Positions 35,265 to 44,143 of a stretch of DNA of 64,000 nt are shown here, one piece after another. The first letter of the stretch is position 1. Each line of letters starts with the position of its first letter. Below the pieces are notes generated by a model. That model searched no databases. It was given only the letters and a program-made list of their open reading frames with translations, and was not told the DNA's origin. This DNA comes from G963663315 sp965204925 (GTDB lineage Bacteria; Pseudomonadota; Gammaproteobacteria; Arenicellales; Poriferihabitantaceae). Where the stretch lies: assembly GCA_965204925.1 (NCBI GenBank), contig OZ242021.1, positions 2,480,001 through 2,544,000 of the forward strand, written 5' to 3'. Both the position numbers and the translations under genes were made by a program.

Positions 35265-35720
35265 TTGCGCGACACGATTGACAAACTGAGAACGATGCTT
35301 GAGCCGTCGGTGGAAAACCTTGGCTATGAACTGTTGTACATTGAACAGGGCAGTCAGGGCAACCGCAATGTGCTGCGTTTTTATATTGATGCGCCAGGCG
35401 GAATCCGGATCGATGACTGCGAAACGGTAAGCAGGCAGATCGGCGCCATTCTTGATGCTGAAGACCCGCTCGGCATGGGGTATGTGCTTGAGGTTTCATC
35501 TCCGGGACTGGATCGGCTGCTGGTCAAGCCCGATCATTTCAGGAAGCGCCAGGGAGAGAACGTGAGGATAGTGATGCGTACCCATGTGCTGGGACGAAAA
35601 CGGTTTGCCGGAAAAATGGTTGAAACGAATGACGCCAATGTTGTCCTTGAAGCAGACGGCGAAAGTTACGAACTGGCTTATGAAGACATGGAAACTGCGA
35701 GGCTTGAACCGGTATTTTAA
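35265..35720 (+). CDS. rimP: Ribosome maturation factor RimP
   Basis: A 151-aa 30S-assembly factor. The N-terminal domain carries LEPSVENLGYELLYIEQG and LRFYIDAPGGIRIDDCETVSRQIG (key YIDAPGGIRIDDC), then YVLEVSSPGLDRLL, and a C-terminal SH3-like domain ending LEPVF. The start is a TTG at 35265; no better ATG fits the family's N-terminus. First gene of the rimP-nusA-infB-rbfA-truB operon. Confidence 0.93.
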   Translation: MRDTIDKLRTMLEPSVENLGYELLYIEQGSQGNRNVLRFYIDAPGGIRIDDCETVSRQIGAILDAEDPLGMGYVLEVSSPGLDRLLVKPDHFRKRQGENVRIVMRTHVLGRKRFAGKMVETNDANVVLEADGESYELAYEDMETARLEPVF

Positions 35721-35740
35721 TTTTTTCCTGTCGATTGAAT

Positions 35741-37222
35741 ATGGCGATTACAAATAACGAAATACTAATGATGGTTGAGGTCGTTTCCCGGGAAAAGGGC
35801 CTTGACAAGGGAGTCATTTTCAACGCGATCGAAACGGCGCTGGTTACGGCAACAAAAAAATGGCATCCGGGTGATATTGATGCGCGGGTGAGTATCCATC
35901 AGGATACTGGTGACTATGATACGTACCGTGTCTGGGAAATCATTGATGACGATGCTGAGCTGGAGTTTCCCGACCGTCAGATCCCGTTGTCGGAAGCGCA
36001 TGAAAGCGACCCGGACCTGAATATCGGTGATTTGATCGAGGAGCCGATGAAGAAGGTGGAGTTCGGCCGTATCGCGGCCCAGGCTGCCAAACAAGTGATC
36101 ATGCAGAAGGTCAAGGAAGCGGAGAGAAACCTGATCGCCCAACGCTACCGGGACAAGTTCGGCGCTCTTATTTCCGGCACGGTGAAAAGACTCGATCATG
36201 GTAATGCCATTGTTGATCTGGGGGATGCTGAAGCGCTTCTGCCAAAGAACGAGATGATTCCGCGAGAAGGTCTGCGCCCGGGAGACCGGATTCGGACGCT
36301 GTTAAAGGAAATCGACGTCGAATCCCGAGGCCCCCAGTTGATCCTGACCCGGCTTTCCCCGCGGTTTCTTATTGAGCTTTTCAAACTGGAAGTTCCAGAA
36401 GCGGGAGAGGGTATCATAGAGATTACGGGAGCCGCCAGGGATCCGGGATCACGGGCAAAGATTTCAGTTCGAACCAACGATGCCAATGTTGACCCGGTAG
36501 GCGCCTGCGTGGGTATTCGCGGGTCCAGGGTACAAAGTGTTTCCAACGAAATTGCCGGAGAGCGTGTGGACATCATCGTCTGGTCCGACAAGATTGATGA
36601 ATTTGTCATACAAGCTCTGGCGCCGGCAGAAGTCGAGTCGATATATATCGATGAAGAGCTCAGGGCGATGGATGTGGTCGTGACCGAAGAGAATCTTTCC
36701 CGCGCGATCGGACGGGGAGGGCAGAATGTCCGTCTTGCGTCGGAATTGACCGGATGGGAGTTGAACCTGATGACTGACAAGGCCGCCCGGGAAAAACAGG
36801 ATGCGGAGCAGTCGGCGCTGATCGAGAAGTTCAAGTCATGGTTGTCGATAGACGAAAATACGGCAGCCATCCTGGCCCAGGAGGGATTCAATACTCTTGA
36901 GGAAATCGCTTATGTTCCGAGACAGGAGCTGATAGAAATCGAGGAGTTTGATGAAGAGCTGGTGGACGAGTTGCGCAACAGGGCGCAGGACAGTCTGCTG
37001 ACCAGCGCCATAGCGAGCCAGGTGGGAAAAGAACCTGCGGAGGACTTGCTTGCCATGGAGGGGATAGATGAAGATACCGCAAGGTCTCTGGCCATGGGCG
37101 GGGTGTGTACCCGCGAAGAGCTGGCAGAGTGCGCGGTCGATGAGGTGCTTGATATTGTCGATATGGGACATCAGCGTGCAAGCGAATTGATTATGACAGC
37201 TCGGGCATCATGGTTCGAGTAA
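35741..37222 (+). CDS. nusA: Transcription termination/antitermination protein NusA
   Basis: A 493-aa RNA-polymerase factor. The N-terminal domain (NNEILMMVEVVSREKG) is followed by S1 (~135-200, ISGTVKRLDHGNAIVDLG), KH1 with GIRGSRVQSVSNEI (~265), KH2 with IGRGGQNVRLASELTGW (~325) and two acidic C-terminal repeats as in gamma- and betaproteobacteria. I chose the ATG at 35741; a TTG six bases earlier is also in frame. Confidence 0.95.
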   Translation: MAITNNEILMMVEVVSREKGLDKGVIFNAIETALVTATKKWHPGDIDARVSIHQDTGDYDTYRVWEIIDDDAELEFPDRQIPLSEAHESDPDLNIGDLIEEPMKKVEFGRIAAQAAKQVIMQKVKEAERNLIAQRYRDKFGALISGTVKRLDHGNAIVDLGDAEALLPKNEMIPREGLRPGDRIRTLLKEIDVESRGPQLILTRLSPRFLIELFKLEVPEAGEGIIEITGAARDPGSRAKISVRTNDANVDPVGACVGIRGSRVQSVSNEIAGERVDIIVWSDKIDEFVIQALAPAEVESIYIDEELRAMDVVVTEENLSRAIGRGGQNVRLASELTGWELNLMTDKAAREKQDAEQSALIEKFKSWLSIDENTAAILAQEGFNTLEEIAYVPRQELIEIEEFDEELVDELRNRAQDSLLTSAIASQVGKEPAEDLLAMEGIDEDTARSLAMGGVCTREELAECAVDEVLDIVDMGHQRASELIMTARASWFE

Positions 37223-37252
37223 CCTGATTCAGTAACCGGCGCTTATACGATC

Positions 37253-39829
37253 ATGTCCAAGACGACCATTGATACTTTTGCCAGACAAATCAATGTCAGC
37301 ATCGAAAAGCTGCTGGACCAGCTTGAACAGGCCGGGGTTTCCGGGAAAAGCAAGGATGACTTGCTTGAAGACCATGAGAAATTCCGGTTATTGCAGCATC
37401 TGAAAAGCGGCGAGACGAAAACCGCCTCCAAAGACCGGATATTTCTGAAAAGCAGGCAGACCCGGCAAATCCGGCAGACCTCAAGAACGGGGGCTGCGCA
37501 CACCGTCCATGTCGAGGTAAAAAAGCGCCGGACTTTTGTAAAACGAAGCGCCCTGGAAGCGAATCAGGTTCGCCAGGGGGAAGAACGGACTGCCCGGGAA
37601 CAGGCTGAAAAAGAAAAAGCTCCGATCCTTGCGCAGGAAGACAGCCGCAAAGAGCCGCTGGCGGAAGCGCCGCAAGAGGTATTGCAACAAGAAGAACCAC
37701 CGGCGGGACAATTGCCGGAACCTGTGCAGGCAACCGCAGTGGGGAAGGCAACGCTGGAGAAAGACGACAAGCCGCCGCCTGCAACTGAAGCGGAAACGGT
37801 TGCCGAAGACGCTGAACCGCCGGCGCCGAAACCTGTTGCCGGCGCCGGCGCCGGCGATGCCGACAGCAGAACGGTCGAACGAAAAAAACCGGGAAAGACG
37901 AAAAGAGGCAAAAAAAGCAAGCGGGAACGAGAGGAAAGTGCGGAGGTTCTGTCGGTCAGGGAAGAGTTGCACGCGGCCAAACGCCGGCGCAACAAAGACA
38001 GGCCCCTGTTCGGAAAGCCGGGCAGGATATCCTCCTCCACCTCGAACCAGCATGTATTTGAAAAACCGACCGCGCCAGTGGTCCATGAAGTGCATGTATC
38101 AGAGACCATGACAGTTGGTGAACTCGCGCAGGCAATGTCGATCAAAGCCAGTGAAGTAATCAAGGCGATGATAAATATGGGATCAATGGTCACGATTAAC
38201 CAGATCCTGGACCAGGATACGGCCATGTTGCTTATTGAAGAAATGGGGCATGTGGCAAAACCTGCGGAAAAGGAAGACCCGGAATCCATATTATCCGATC
38301 AGGATGGAGTAATCGAAACGGTTCCCCGTCCACCGGTAGTTACTGTCATGGGCCATGTCGATCATGGCAAGACCTCACTGCTTGATTATCTGCGGAGCAC
38401 GAAAGTGGTCGACGCCGAAGCTGGAGGCATTACCCAGCATATTGGCGCTTACCGGGTCGACCTCAATGATCATGCGATCTGTTTCCTGGATACGCCGGGC
38501 CACGAGGCTTTTTCTGCAATGCGGGCCAGGGGAGCCCAGGCGACCGATATTATTATTCTTGTCGTGGCCGCAGATGATGGAGTCAAACCCCAGACAGTTG
38601 AAGCAATCAACCACGCTAAAGCGGCTGATGTCCCGGTCGTTGTCGCCTTGAACAAGATCGATCGTGAACAGGCAGACCCGGATCGGGTAAGGCAGGAGCT
38701 GTCCAACCATGGAATCATACCCGAAGAGTGGGGTGGCGATACGTTGATCAATGAGGTATCGGCAATTACCGGGCAGGGCATTCCCGACCTGCTCGAATCG
38801 GTATTGCTACAGGCCGAAGTGGCGGATTTGAAAGCGCGGCCTGCGGGCAACGCTACTGGACTCGTGGTGGAGGCTCGTTTGGACAAGGGGCGCGGCCCGG
38901 TCGCCACTGTGCTGGTTCAGCAGGGTTTGTTGAAACAGGGTGACATTGTTCTGGCTGGCCGGGAAACGGGGCGGGTCCGCGAGATACTGGATGACGACGG
39001 CAGAAAAATTTCCGAGGCCGGGCCGTCCACGCCGGTTGAAATACAGGGATTGTCAGGGACGCCGCTGGCGGGCGATGAAATCGCCGTAGTCGGCGATGAG
39101 AGAAAAGCCCGGGAAATAGCGGCCAATCGTCAGGGGCGATCCAAAGAGCTGAAACTCGCCCGACAGCAAAAGGGAAAATTGGAAAGCGTCTTTAACCGTA
39201 TGGAAGAAGGAAATACGAGGACCCTGAACATCCTCATAAAGGCGGATGTGCAAGGCTCTGTTGAAGCGCTCACGGGATTACTTGTAAAATTGTCCGTGGA
39301 CGCGGTCAATGTCAATGTGGTCCATGGCATGGCAGGCGGTATCAATGAATCAGATGTAAATCTGGCGATGGCGACCGGGGCATTGATTGTGGGATTCAAT
39401 GTGCGAGCGGATGGAACAGCCCGGAAGTTAATCGAGAGAGAAAGGGTGACAGTTCTTTATTACAATGTGGTCTATGATGTCATTGATGCGGTGAAGGACG
39501 CAATGTCAGGGTTATTGTCACCGCTGTCGAAGGAGCGCCATGTCGGTCTTGTCGAGGTGAGAGACATATTTCGCGCTCCGAAAATAGGGGCGATTGCAGG
39601 CAGTTATGTTGCCGAGGGGATCGTCAAAAAGAACCTGCCGGTACGGGTGTTGAGGGAAAATACGGTCATATTCGAAGGCGCGATCGATTCCCTGCGGCGT
39701 TTCAAGGATGATGTCAACGAGGTTAAAAACGGCTATGAATGTGGAATCGGAATCCGCGACTACAATGACATACGGATAGGTGATCAGATAGAAGTATTTG
39801 AAGTCATCCGCACTGCCCGGGAACTGTAA
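37253..39829 (+). CDS. infB: Translation initiation factor IF-2
   Basis: 858 aa. IF2-N at the start (TFARQINVSIEKLLDQLEQAG), a charged low-complexity linker (~90-260), then the G domain: G1 VMGHVDHGKTSLLDYL (~365), G3 DTPGHEAFS (~413), G4 NKID (~467), followed by EF-Tu-like and C-terminal fMet-tRNA-binding domains (YECGIGIRDYNDIRIGD near the end). The linker contains GAGAGD from a GC-rich repeat at 37843-37856. Thirty bases after nusA. Confidence 0.96.
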   Translation: MSKTTIDTFARQINVSIEKLLDQLEQAGVSGKSKDDLLEDHEKFRLLQHLKSGETKTASKDRIFLKSRQTRQIRQTSRTGAAHTVHVEVKKRRTFVKRSALEANQVRQGEERTAREQAEKEKAPILAQEDSRKEPLAEAPQEVLQQEEPPAGQLPEPVQATAVGKATLEKDDKPPPATEAETVAEDAEPPAPKPVAGAGAGDADSRTVERKKPGKTKRGKKSKREREESAEVLSVREELHAAKRRRNKDRPLFGKPGRISSSTSNQHVFEKPTAPVVHEVHVSETMTVGELAQAMSIKASEVIKAMINMGSMVTINQILDQDTAMLLIEEMGHVAKPAEKEDPESILSDQDGVIETVPRPPVVTVMGHVDHGKTSLLDYLRSTKVVDAEAGGITQHIGAYRVDLNDHAICFLDTPGHEAFSAMRARGAQATDIIILVVAADDGVKPQTVEAINHAKAADVPVVVALNKIDREQADPDRVRQELSNHGIIPEEWGGDTLINEVSAITGQGIPDLLESVLLQAEVADLKARPAGNATGLVVEARLDKGRGPVATVLVQQGLLKQGDIVLAGRETGRVREILDDDGRKISEAGPSTPVEIQGLSGTPLAGDEIAVVGDERKAREIAANRQGRSKELKLARQQKGKLESVFNRMEEGNTRTLNILIKADVQGSVEALTGLLVKLSVDAVNVNVVHGMAGGINESDVNLAMATGALIVGFNVRADGTARKLIERERVTVLYYNVVYDVIDAVKDAMSGLLSPLSKERHVGLVEVRDIFRAPKIGAIAGSYVAEGIVKKNLPVRVLRENTVIFEGAIDSLRRFKDDVNEVKNGYECGIGIRDYNDIRIGDQIEVFEVIRTAREL

Positions 39830-39854
39830 TCTGCCTGGCCGTAGGAGTGTCAAC

Positions 39855-40226
39855 ATGCAGGAAATCGACCGAACTCGCCGGGTCGCGGAGTTGCTGAAAA
39901 GGGAGATTGCGCTATTGATTGCCCGGGAACTGAACGACAGTCGTATCAATTCGGTTACAGTAACCGGTGTTACCATAAGCAGGGATCTCAGGGTTGCCAC
40001 CGTTTTTGTGTCATCTCCCCGGATTTTGTCAGTCCGTTCCGCCCCCGAATCAGCCCGAATCGAGGGATTACTCAATATATCAGCCGGTTATATACGTTAT
40101 CTTTTGAGCCGGACCGTTAATCTGAGAATAACTCCGAGTCTGGTATTCAGGTATGACGACAGCATCCAGCGTGGTATGGACATGTCCCGTTTGATAGACC
40201 GGTTGAACGGCAGGGATGTCGGATAG
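39855..40226 (+). CDS. rbfA: Ribosome-binding factor A
   Basis: A 123-aa KH-fold 30S-assembly factor: RTRRVAELLKREIALLIARE at the N-terminus (key RVAELLKREIA), VTVTGVTISRDLRVATVFV and IRYLLSRTVNLRITPSLVFRYDDS. The ATG at 39855 follows a GGAG-type site; the longer frame from 39798 overlaps infB. It overlaps truB by 11 bases. Confidence 0.94.
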   Translation: MQEIDRTRRVAELLKREIALLIARELNDSRINSVTVTGVTISRDLRVATVFVSSPRILSVRSAPESARIEGLLNISAGYIRYLLSRTVNLRITPSLVFRYDDSIQRGMDMSRLIDRLNGRDVG

Positions 40227-41127
40227 CCGGAAAACTGTAGCGGTCAATGGTATATTGCTGGTCGACAAGCCGGCCGGTATTACTTCAAACAGGACGCTTC
40301 AGATTGCCAAACGGTTGCTGAATGCGCGCAAGGCTGGCCATACGGGTAATCTGGACCCGATTGCAAGCGGGGTTCTGCCAGTCTGTTTCGGTCATGCGAC
40401 CCGAATATCCGGTATGTTCCTTGAATCAAGCAAACGCTATGAAGTCGTTATCCGGCTTGGGGTGACTACGGATAGCGGCGACAGATCGGGGAAGACGCTG
40501 TCAAGAAAAGCTGTCGAATACGATGCGGCGGCACTGGATGACACGCTGTCCCGATTCAGGGGGGAAATTCAGCAGATCCCGCCGATGTTTTCCGCGTTGA
40601 AATATAACGGACAGCGATTGTACAAGCTGGCGAGGAGGGGGTTGCTAGTGAAGCGTGAACCGAGGACGGTCACAGTGCATGAGCTTTCGATTCAGAGTAT
40701 CGGCAGCGATTACCTCAAGTTGCACGTTCATTGTTCAAAAGGGTTCTACATACGCAGTCTGGCGGTGGATATTGGCGCTGCACTGCGCTGCGGGGGGCAC
40801 GTCGAGCATCTGAAGAGGGTGGCCGTGCATGATTTCAGGATTGATCAGTGTGTCAGCCTGGAGCGGCTTGAGGCGTTGGGCTCGGCCTGTAACAGGCAAG
40901 CTCTGCTTATACCCACAGACCGGGCTCTCGCCGGGTTGCCGAAAATTGAGCTGTCGCGAGGTAATGCAGCGGCTTTCTGTCAGGGGCGCCCGGTTTGTCC
41001 TGAACAGCATTCCGGTTACTGCCGCGGCCCTGAAGGACTGGTTCGGTTATATTCGAAAAACAACCGCTTTCTCGGGATCGGTCAGACGACAGAAGGAAAA
41101 ATCGCGCCCAAAAAGGTGTTTGTATAA
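40216..41127 (+). CDS. truB: tRNA pseudouridine(55) synthase
   Basis: A 303-aa enzyme making the T-loop pseudouridine. Signatures: GILLVDKPAGITSNRTLQ, the catalytic Asp in GHTGNLDPIASGVLPVC (~47), RFRGEIQQIPPMFSALKYNGQRLYKLARRG (key QIPPMFSALK) and SKGFYIRSLAVDIG. The last gene of the operon; rpsO and pnp, which often follow, are not here. Confidence 0.95.
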   Translation: MSDSRKTVAVNGILLVDKPAGITSNRTLQIAKRLLNARKAGHTGNLDPIASGVLPVCFGHATRISGMFLESSKRYEVVIRLGVTTDSGDRSGKTLSRKAVEYDAAALDDTLSRFRGEIQQIPPMFSALKYNGQRLYKLARRGLLVKREPRTVTVHELSIQSIGSDYLKLHVHCSKGFYIRSLAVDIGAALRCGGHVEHLKRVAVHDFRIDQCVSLERLEALGSACNRQALLIPTDRALAGLPKIELSRGNAAAFCQGRPVCPEQHSGYCRGPEGLVRLYSKNNRFLGIGQTTEGKIAPKKVFV

Positions 41128-41166
41128 ACCCGTCCGACCTCCGCTTTGCGAGGGCGCAGTCGTTAG

Positions 41167-42840
41167 TCATTGCTTGCTGGCAGCCAGCGCACTGGCGCGC
41201 ATCTGGCTGAGCGTCTGGAGTGGTGTCAGAGCCTCCGGGGAAATATCCAGTTCCAGAACCGCTCCGCTCCCGGATTCCTGGGCCCTCTCGAATGCCGCTT
41301 CAAAATCCTCCGTCCTCGTCACGTGTTCGCCGTGGTAGCCATAGGACGTCGCTAACGTGATGAAATCCGGGTTTTTCAGGGTGGTTCCAATGACTCGCCC
41401 GGGCCAGGCGCATTCCTGGTGCATACGGATTGTGCCGTAGATGCCGTTGTTGAGAATGAGGATGATCGGTTGTGCGTCAGACTGCACCGCGGTTCCCAGT
41501 TCCTGGCAAGTCATCTGAAAATCTCCATCTCCACAAAAGCAGACGACAGTCCGCTCCGGCGATGCAATCCTGGCGGCAATCGCCGCCGGCAGGCCATAAC
41601 CCATGGCGCCGGATTGCGGCGCCAGCAGGCGCTGACCGGCGCTGAATCTGAAAAATTTGTTGGGCCAGACCGTAAAGTTGCCAGCGCCGCTCGTCAAAAT
41701 GGCGTCGTCGGGGAGGAGGCGGCGCAACGAGGCCATGACTCTGCCCATATCGACCGCGCCCGGTTGATCGGGAACCTCAAAAGCCGCCAGGTAATCGGAA
41801 CGCGCCTTCTCACGCCAGGCCGCCCAGGGTCCACGGACCCTCTTTTCGGCAAGCGCCTCGCTAAAGGTGTTGGGGCCGGCATGGATGGCAATCTCCGGGG
41901 CATAGATTTTACCAAGTTCCCGATCTGAAGCGTGAACGTGAACCAGTTTTTGCACTGGCGAAGGTATGTTCAGAAGCGAATAGCCGTCCGTCGTCATTTC
42001 GCCGAAACGTATATTGATCGCAATGATCAAATCGGCTGATCGGATTAATTCCCTTATCGCGGCAGTCATGCTAACGCTGGCGTCGCCGACATACGTTTCG
42101 CTGTGATTGTCATAGCGATCCTGGAAGCGAAACGCGGCCAGGACCGGCAAGTCACTGGCTTCGGCGAATGCCTGCAAGGCAGCGCTCCCGGTCGCTTTCC
42201 AGCCGCCTCCGCCCATTATGATCAGGGGGGTTTCAGCTTGCGACAGCGCCGACAGGACCTTGTCGATTGTCATGTCCGAGGGCGCCGCCTCCTCTACCGA
42301 TATGGCGCGCGAGAGCGGCAGCGCGCCGCTCCGCTCTGTCAACATGTCTTCTGGCAACGCGATAACGACCGGCCCGGGACGGCCGGACAAGGTCATTGTC
42401 CAGGCGCGGGAAACAACCTCGGGAATTCGCTCAACGTGATCAATCTCCGTTACCCATTTCGCCACGCTACCGAAACAGGCGCGGTAATCGATTTCCTGAA
42501 ACGCCTCGCGTCCTTTTATTCTTGTTCCGACCTGTCCGATGAACAGGATCATCGGTGCGCTGTCCTGCATGGCAGTGTGCACACCAATTGATGCGTTGGT
42601 TGCGCCCGGTCCTCGGGTAACAAAGCAAATACCCGGCGCTCCGGTCAGTTTGCCCCAGGCCGCCGCCATGAAGGCTGCGCCGCCTTCGTGGCGGCACAGA
42701 ATGAAGTCCAGCGTCCCCTGTGTGTCATACAGCGCATCCAGGACGCAGAGGTAGCTCTCACCGGGCACGCCGAAACTCTTCGTCACGCCAAGCGCCTGCA
42801 GGCAGTCGACCAGCAACTTCCCGCCATTGCGTAATTTCAT
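41167..42840 (-). CDS. Thiamine-diphosphate enzyme, acetolactate-synthase-like
   Basis: 557 aa with the three-domain ThDP-decarboxylase fold. The catalytic Glu is in CRHEGGAAFMAAAWGKLTG (~51), the pyrimidine side follows with RGPGATNASIGVHTA, and the ThDP/Mg motif is GDGDFQMTCQELGTAV ... NNGIYG (~440-475). There is no small regulatory subunit or ilvC nearby, so it is more likely a stand-alone lyase or decarboxylase (oxalyl-CoA decarboxylase or benzaldehyde lyase relatives) than the biosynthetic enzyme. It converges with truB. Confidence 0.85.
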   Translation of the reverse strand: MKLRNGGKLLVDCLQALGVTKSFGVPGESYLCVLDALYDTQGTLDFILCRHEGGAAFMAAAWGKLTGAPGICFVTRGPGATNASIGVHTAMQDSAPMILFIGQVGTRIKGREAFQEIDYRACFGSVAKWVTEIDHVERIPEVVSRAWTMTLSGRPGPVVIALPEDMLTERSGALPLSRAISVEEAAPSDMTIDKVLSALSQAETPLIIMGGGGWKATGSAALQAFAEASDLPVLAAFRFQDRYDNHSETYVGDASVSMTAAIRELIRSADLIIAINIRFGEMTTDGYSLLNIPSPVQKLVHVHASDRELGKIYAPEIAIHAGPNTFSEALAEKRVRGPWAAWREKARSDYLAAFEVPDQPGAVDMGRVMASLRRLLPDDAILTSGAGNFTVWPNKFFRFSAGQRLLAPQSGAMGYGLPAAIAARIASPERTVVCFCGDGDFQMTCQELGTAVQSDAQPIILILNNGIYGTIRMHQECAWPGRVIGTTLKNPDFITLATSYGYHGEHVTRTEDFEAAFERAQESGSGAVLELDISPEALTPLQTLSQMRASALAASKQ

Positions 42841-43012
42841 CGGTCTTTATCCATAAGGCTGTTTTTCTGCGGTTGAATATAACAGTTTTCCCGCGAGAAG
42901 CGACCAAAAAAATTCGGCCGTGAAATCTCACCCATATGAAACCCGGATATTCTATAGCGGAATGTCTTGCGCAGCGATATACTTGGCGCCTCAAAAAACA
43001 GTGATCGGGAAT

Positions 43013-44111
43013 ATGGCCACAGCAAATGAAATCAGGGAGTCCCTGAACCGTTCGAATGAGCGCACTACCTCACTGTGGAGGTATCTTTGACTATGCCGGC
43101 AACAGGGAACGGCTTGAGGAGGTTGACCTGATACTGGAGAGCCCGGCTATCTGGGAGCAACCGGAACAGGCGCAGAAGCTGGGACAGGAAAGAGCCAGAC
43201 TGGAACAACTGGTACGCGGCCTGGAGCGGCTGAAAACCGATGTTTCCGATTGCGCCGAATTACTGGAGCTGGCTGCGCTCGAGGAAGATGCGCAAACGCT
43301 TGATGAGATAGCGAGAGAAGCGGATCATATTGAGTCCCGACTCGAAAAAATGGAGTTCCGGCGCATGTTCCGCAACGAGGCCGACCCGAACAATGCCTTT
43401 ATTGACATACAGGCCGGCTCCGGCGGCACTGAAGCCCAGGACTGGGCCGAAATGTTATTAAGGATGTACCTGCGCTGGGGGGAAAGCCAGGGATACGACA
43501 TGGAAGTGGTGGAAAAGTCTGCAGGAGATGTCGCCGGAATCAAGAGCGCTACCGTCAAATTCACCGGAGAGTACGCTTACGGGTGTTTGCGAACGGAGAC
43601 CGGAGTCCACCGCCTGGTGCGGAAAAGCCCGTTTGACTCCGGTAACCGCCGGCATACTTCGTTCGCCTCTGTATATGCCTATCCGGAGATAGATGACAGC
43701 TTTGAAATTGAAGTGAATGCGGGAGACTTGAGGGTCGATACCTATCGTTCCAGCGGCGCTGGCGGCCAACACGTAAATAAAACGGATTCCGCCGTCCGAC
43801 TGACTCATCTGCCAACCGGGATCGTGGTACAGTGCCAGAATGATCGTTCCCAGCACAGGAACAGGGAAGAGGCGCTTAAAATGCTGAGGGCGCGTCTGTA
43901 CGAAGCCCGCATACAGGAACAACGGCGGCAGCGGCAAGCCGAAGAAGACAACAAATCGGACATTGGCTGGGGCAGCCAGATTCGATCCTATGTTCTTGAC
44001 CAGTCCCGTATCAAGGATTTAAGAACCCGGGTTGAAACCGGGAATACCCAGGCGGTGCTGGACGGGTCGTTGAACCAGTTTATCGAAGCCAGTCTGAAAG
44101 CCGGTTTGTGA
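43013..44111 (+). CDS. prfB: Peptide chain release factor 2, with programmed +1 frameshift
   Basis: Read as 43013-43087 joined to 43089-44111, giving 365 aa, the E. coli length. The first frame ends at TGA 43088-43090 in TGGAGGTATCTTTGAC: an internal GGAGG, then CTT TGA C, the classic RF2 autoregulatory site, where the ribosome slips from CTT into GAC. After the shift come DYAGNRERLEEVDL, the tRNA-mimic domain, the catalytic GGQ in SSGAGGQHVNKTDSAVR (~250) and SQHRNREEALKML. The SPF-type stop-recognition tripeptide region should lie near RKSPFDSGNRR (~203), which matches RF2. Confidence 0.97.
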
Positions 44112-44143
44112 CGTATCCATTATCGGTCCTCAAGAGCAATTTT

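Noticed and set aside
37843..37856. GCCGGC-type repeat in infB as a phase-variable tract
   Set aside because: It lies in the low-complexity linker and the units are multiples of three, so frame would be kept; ordinary for IF-2.
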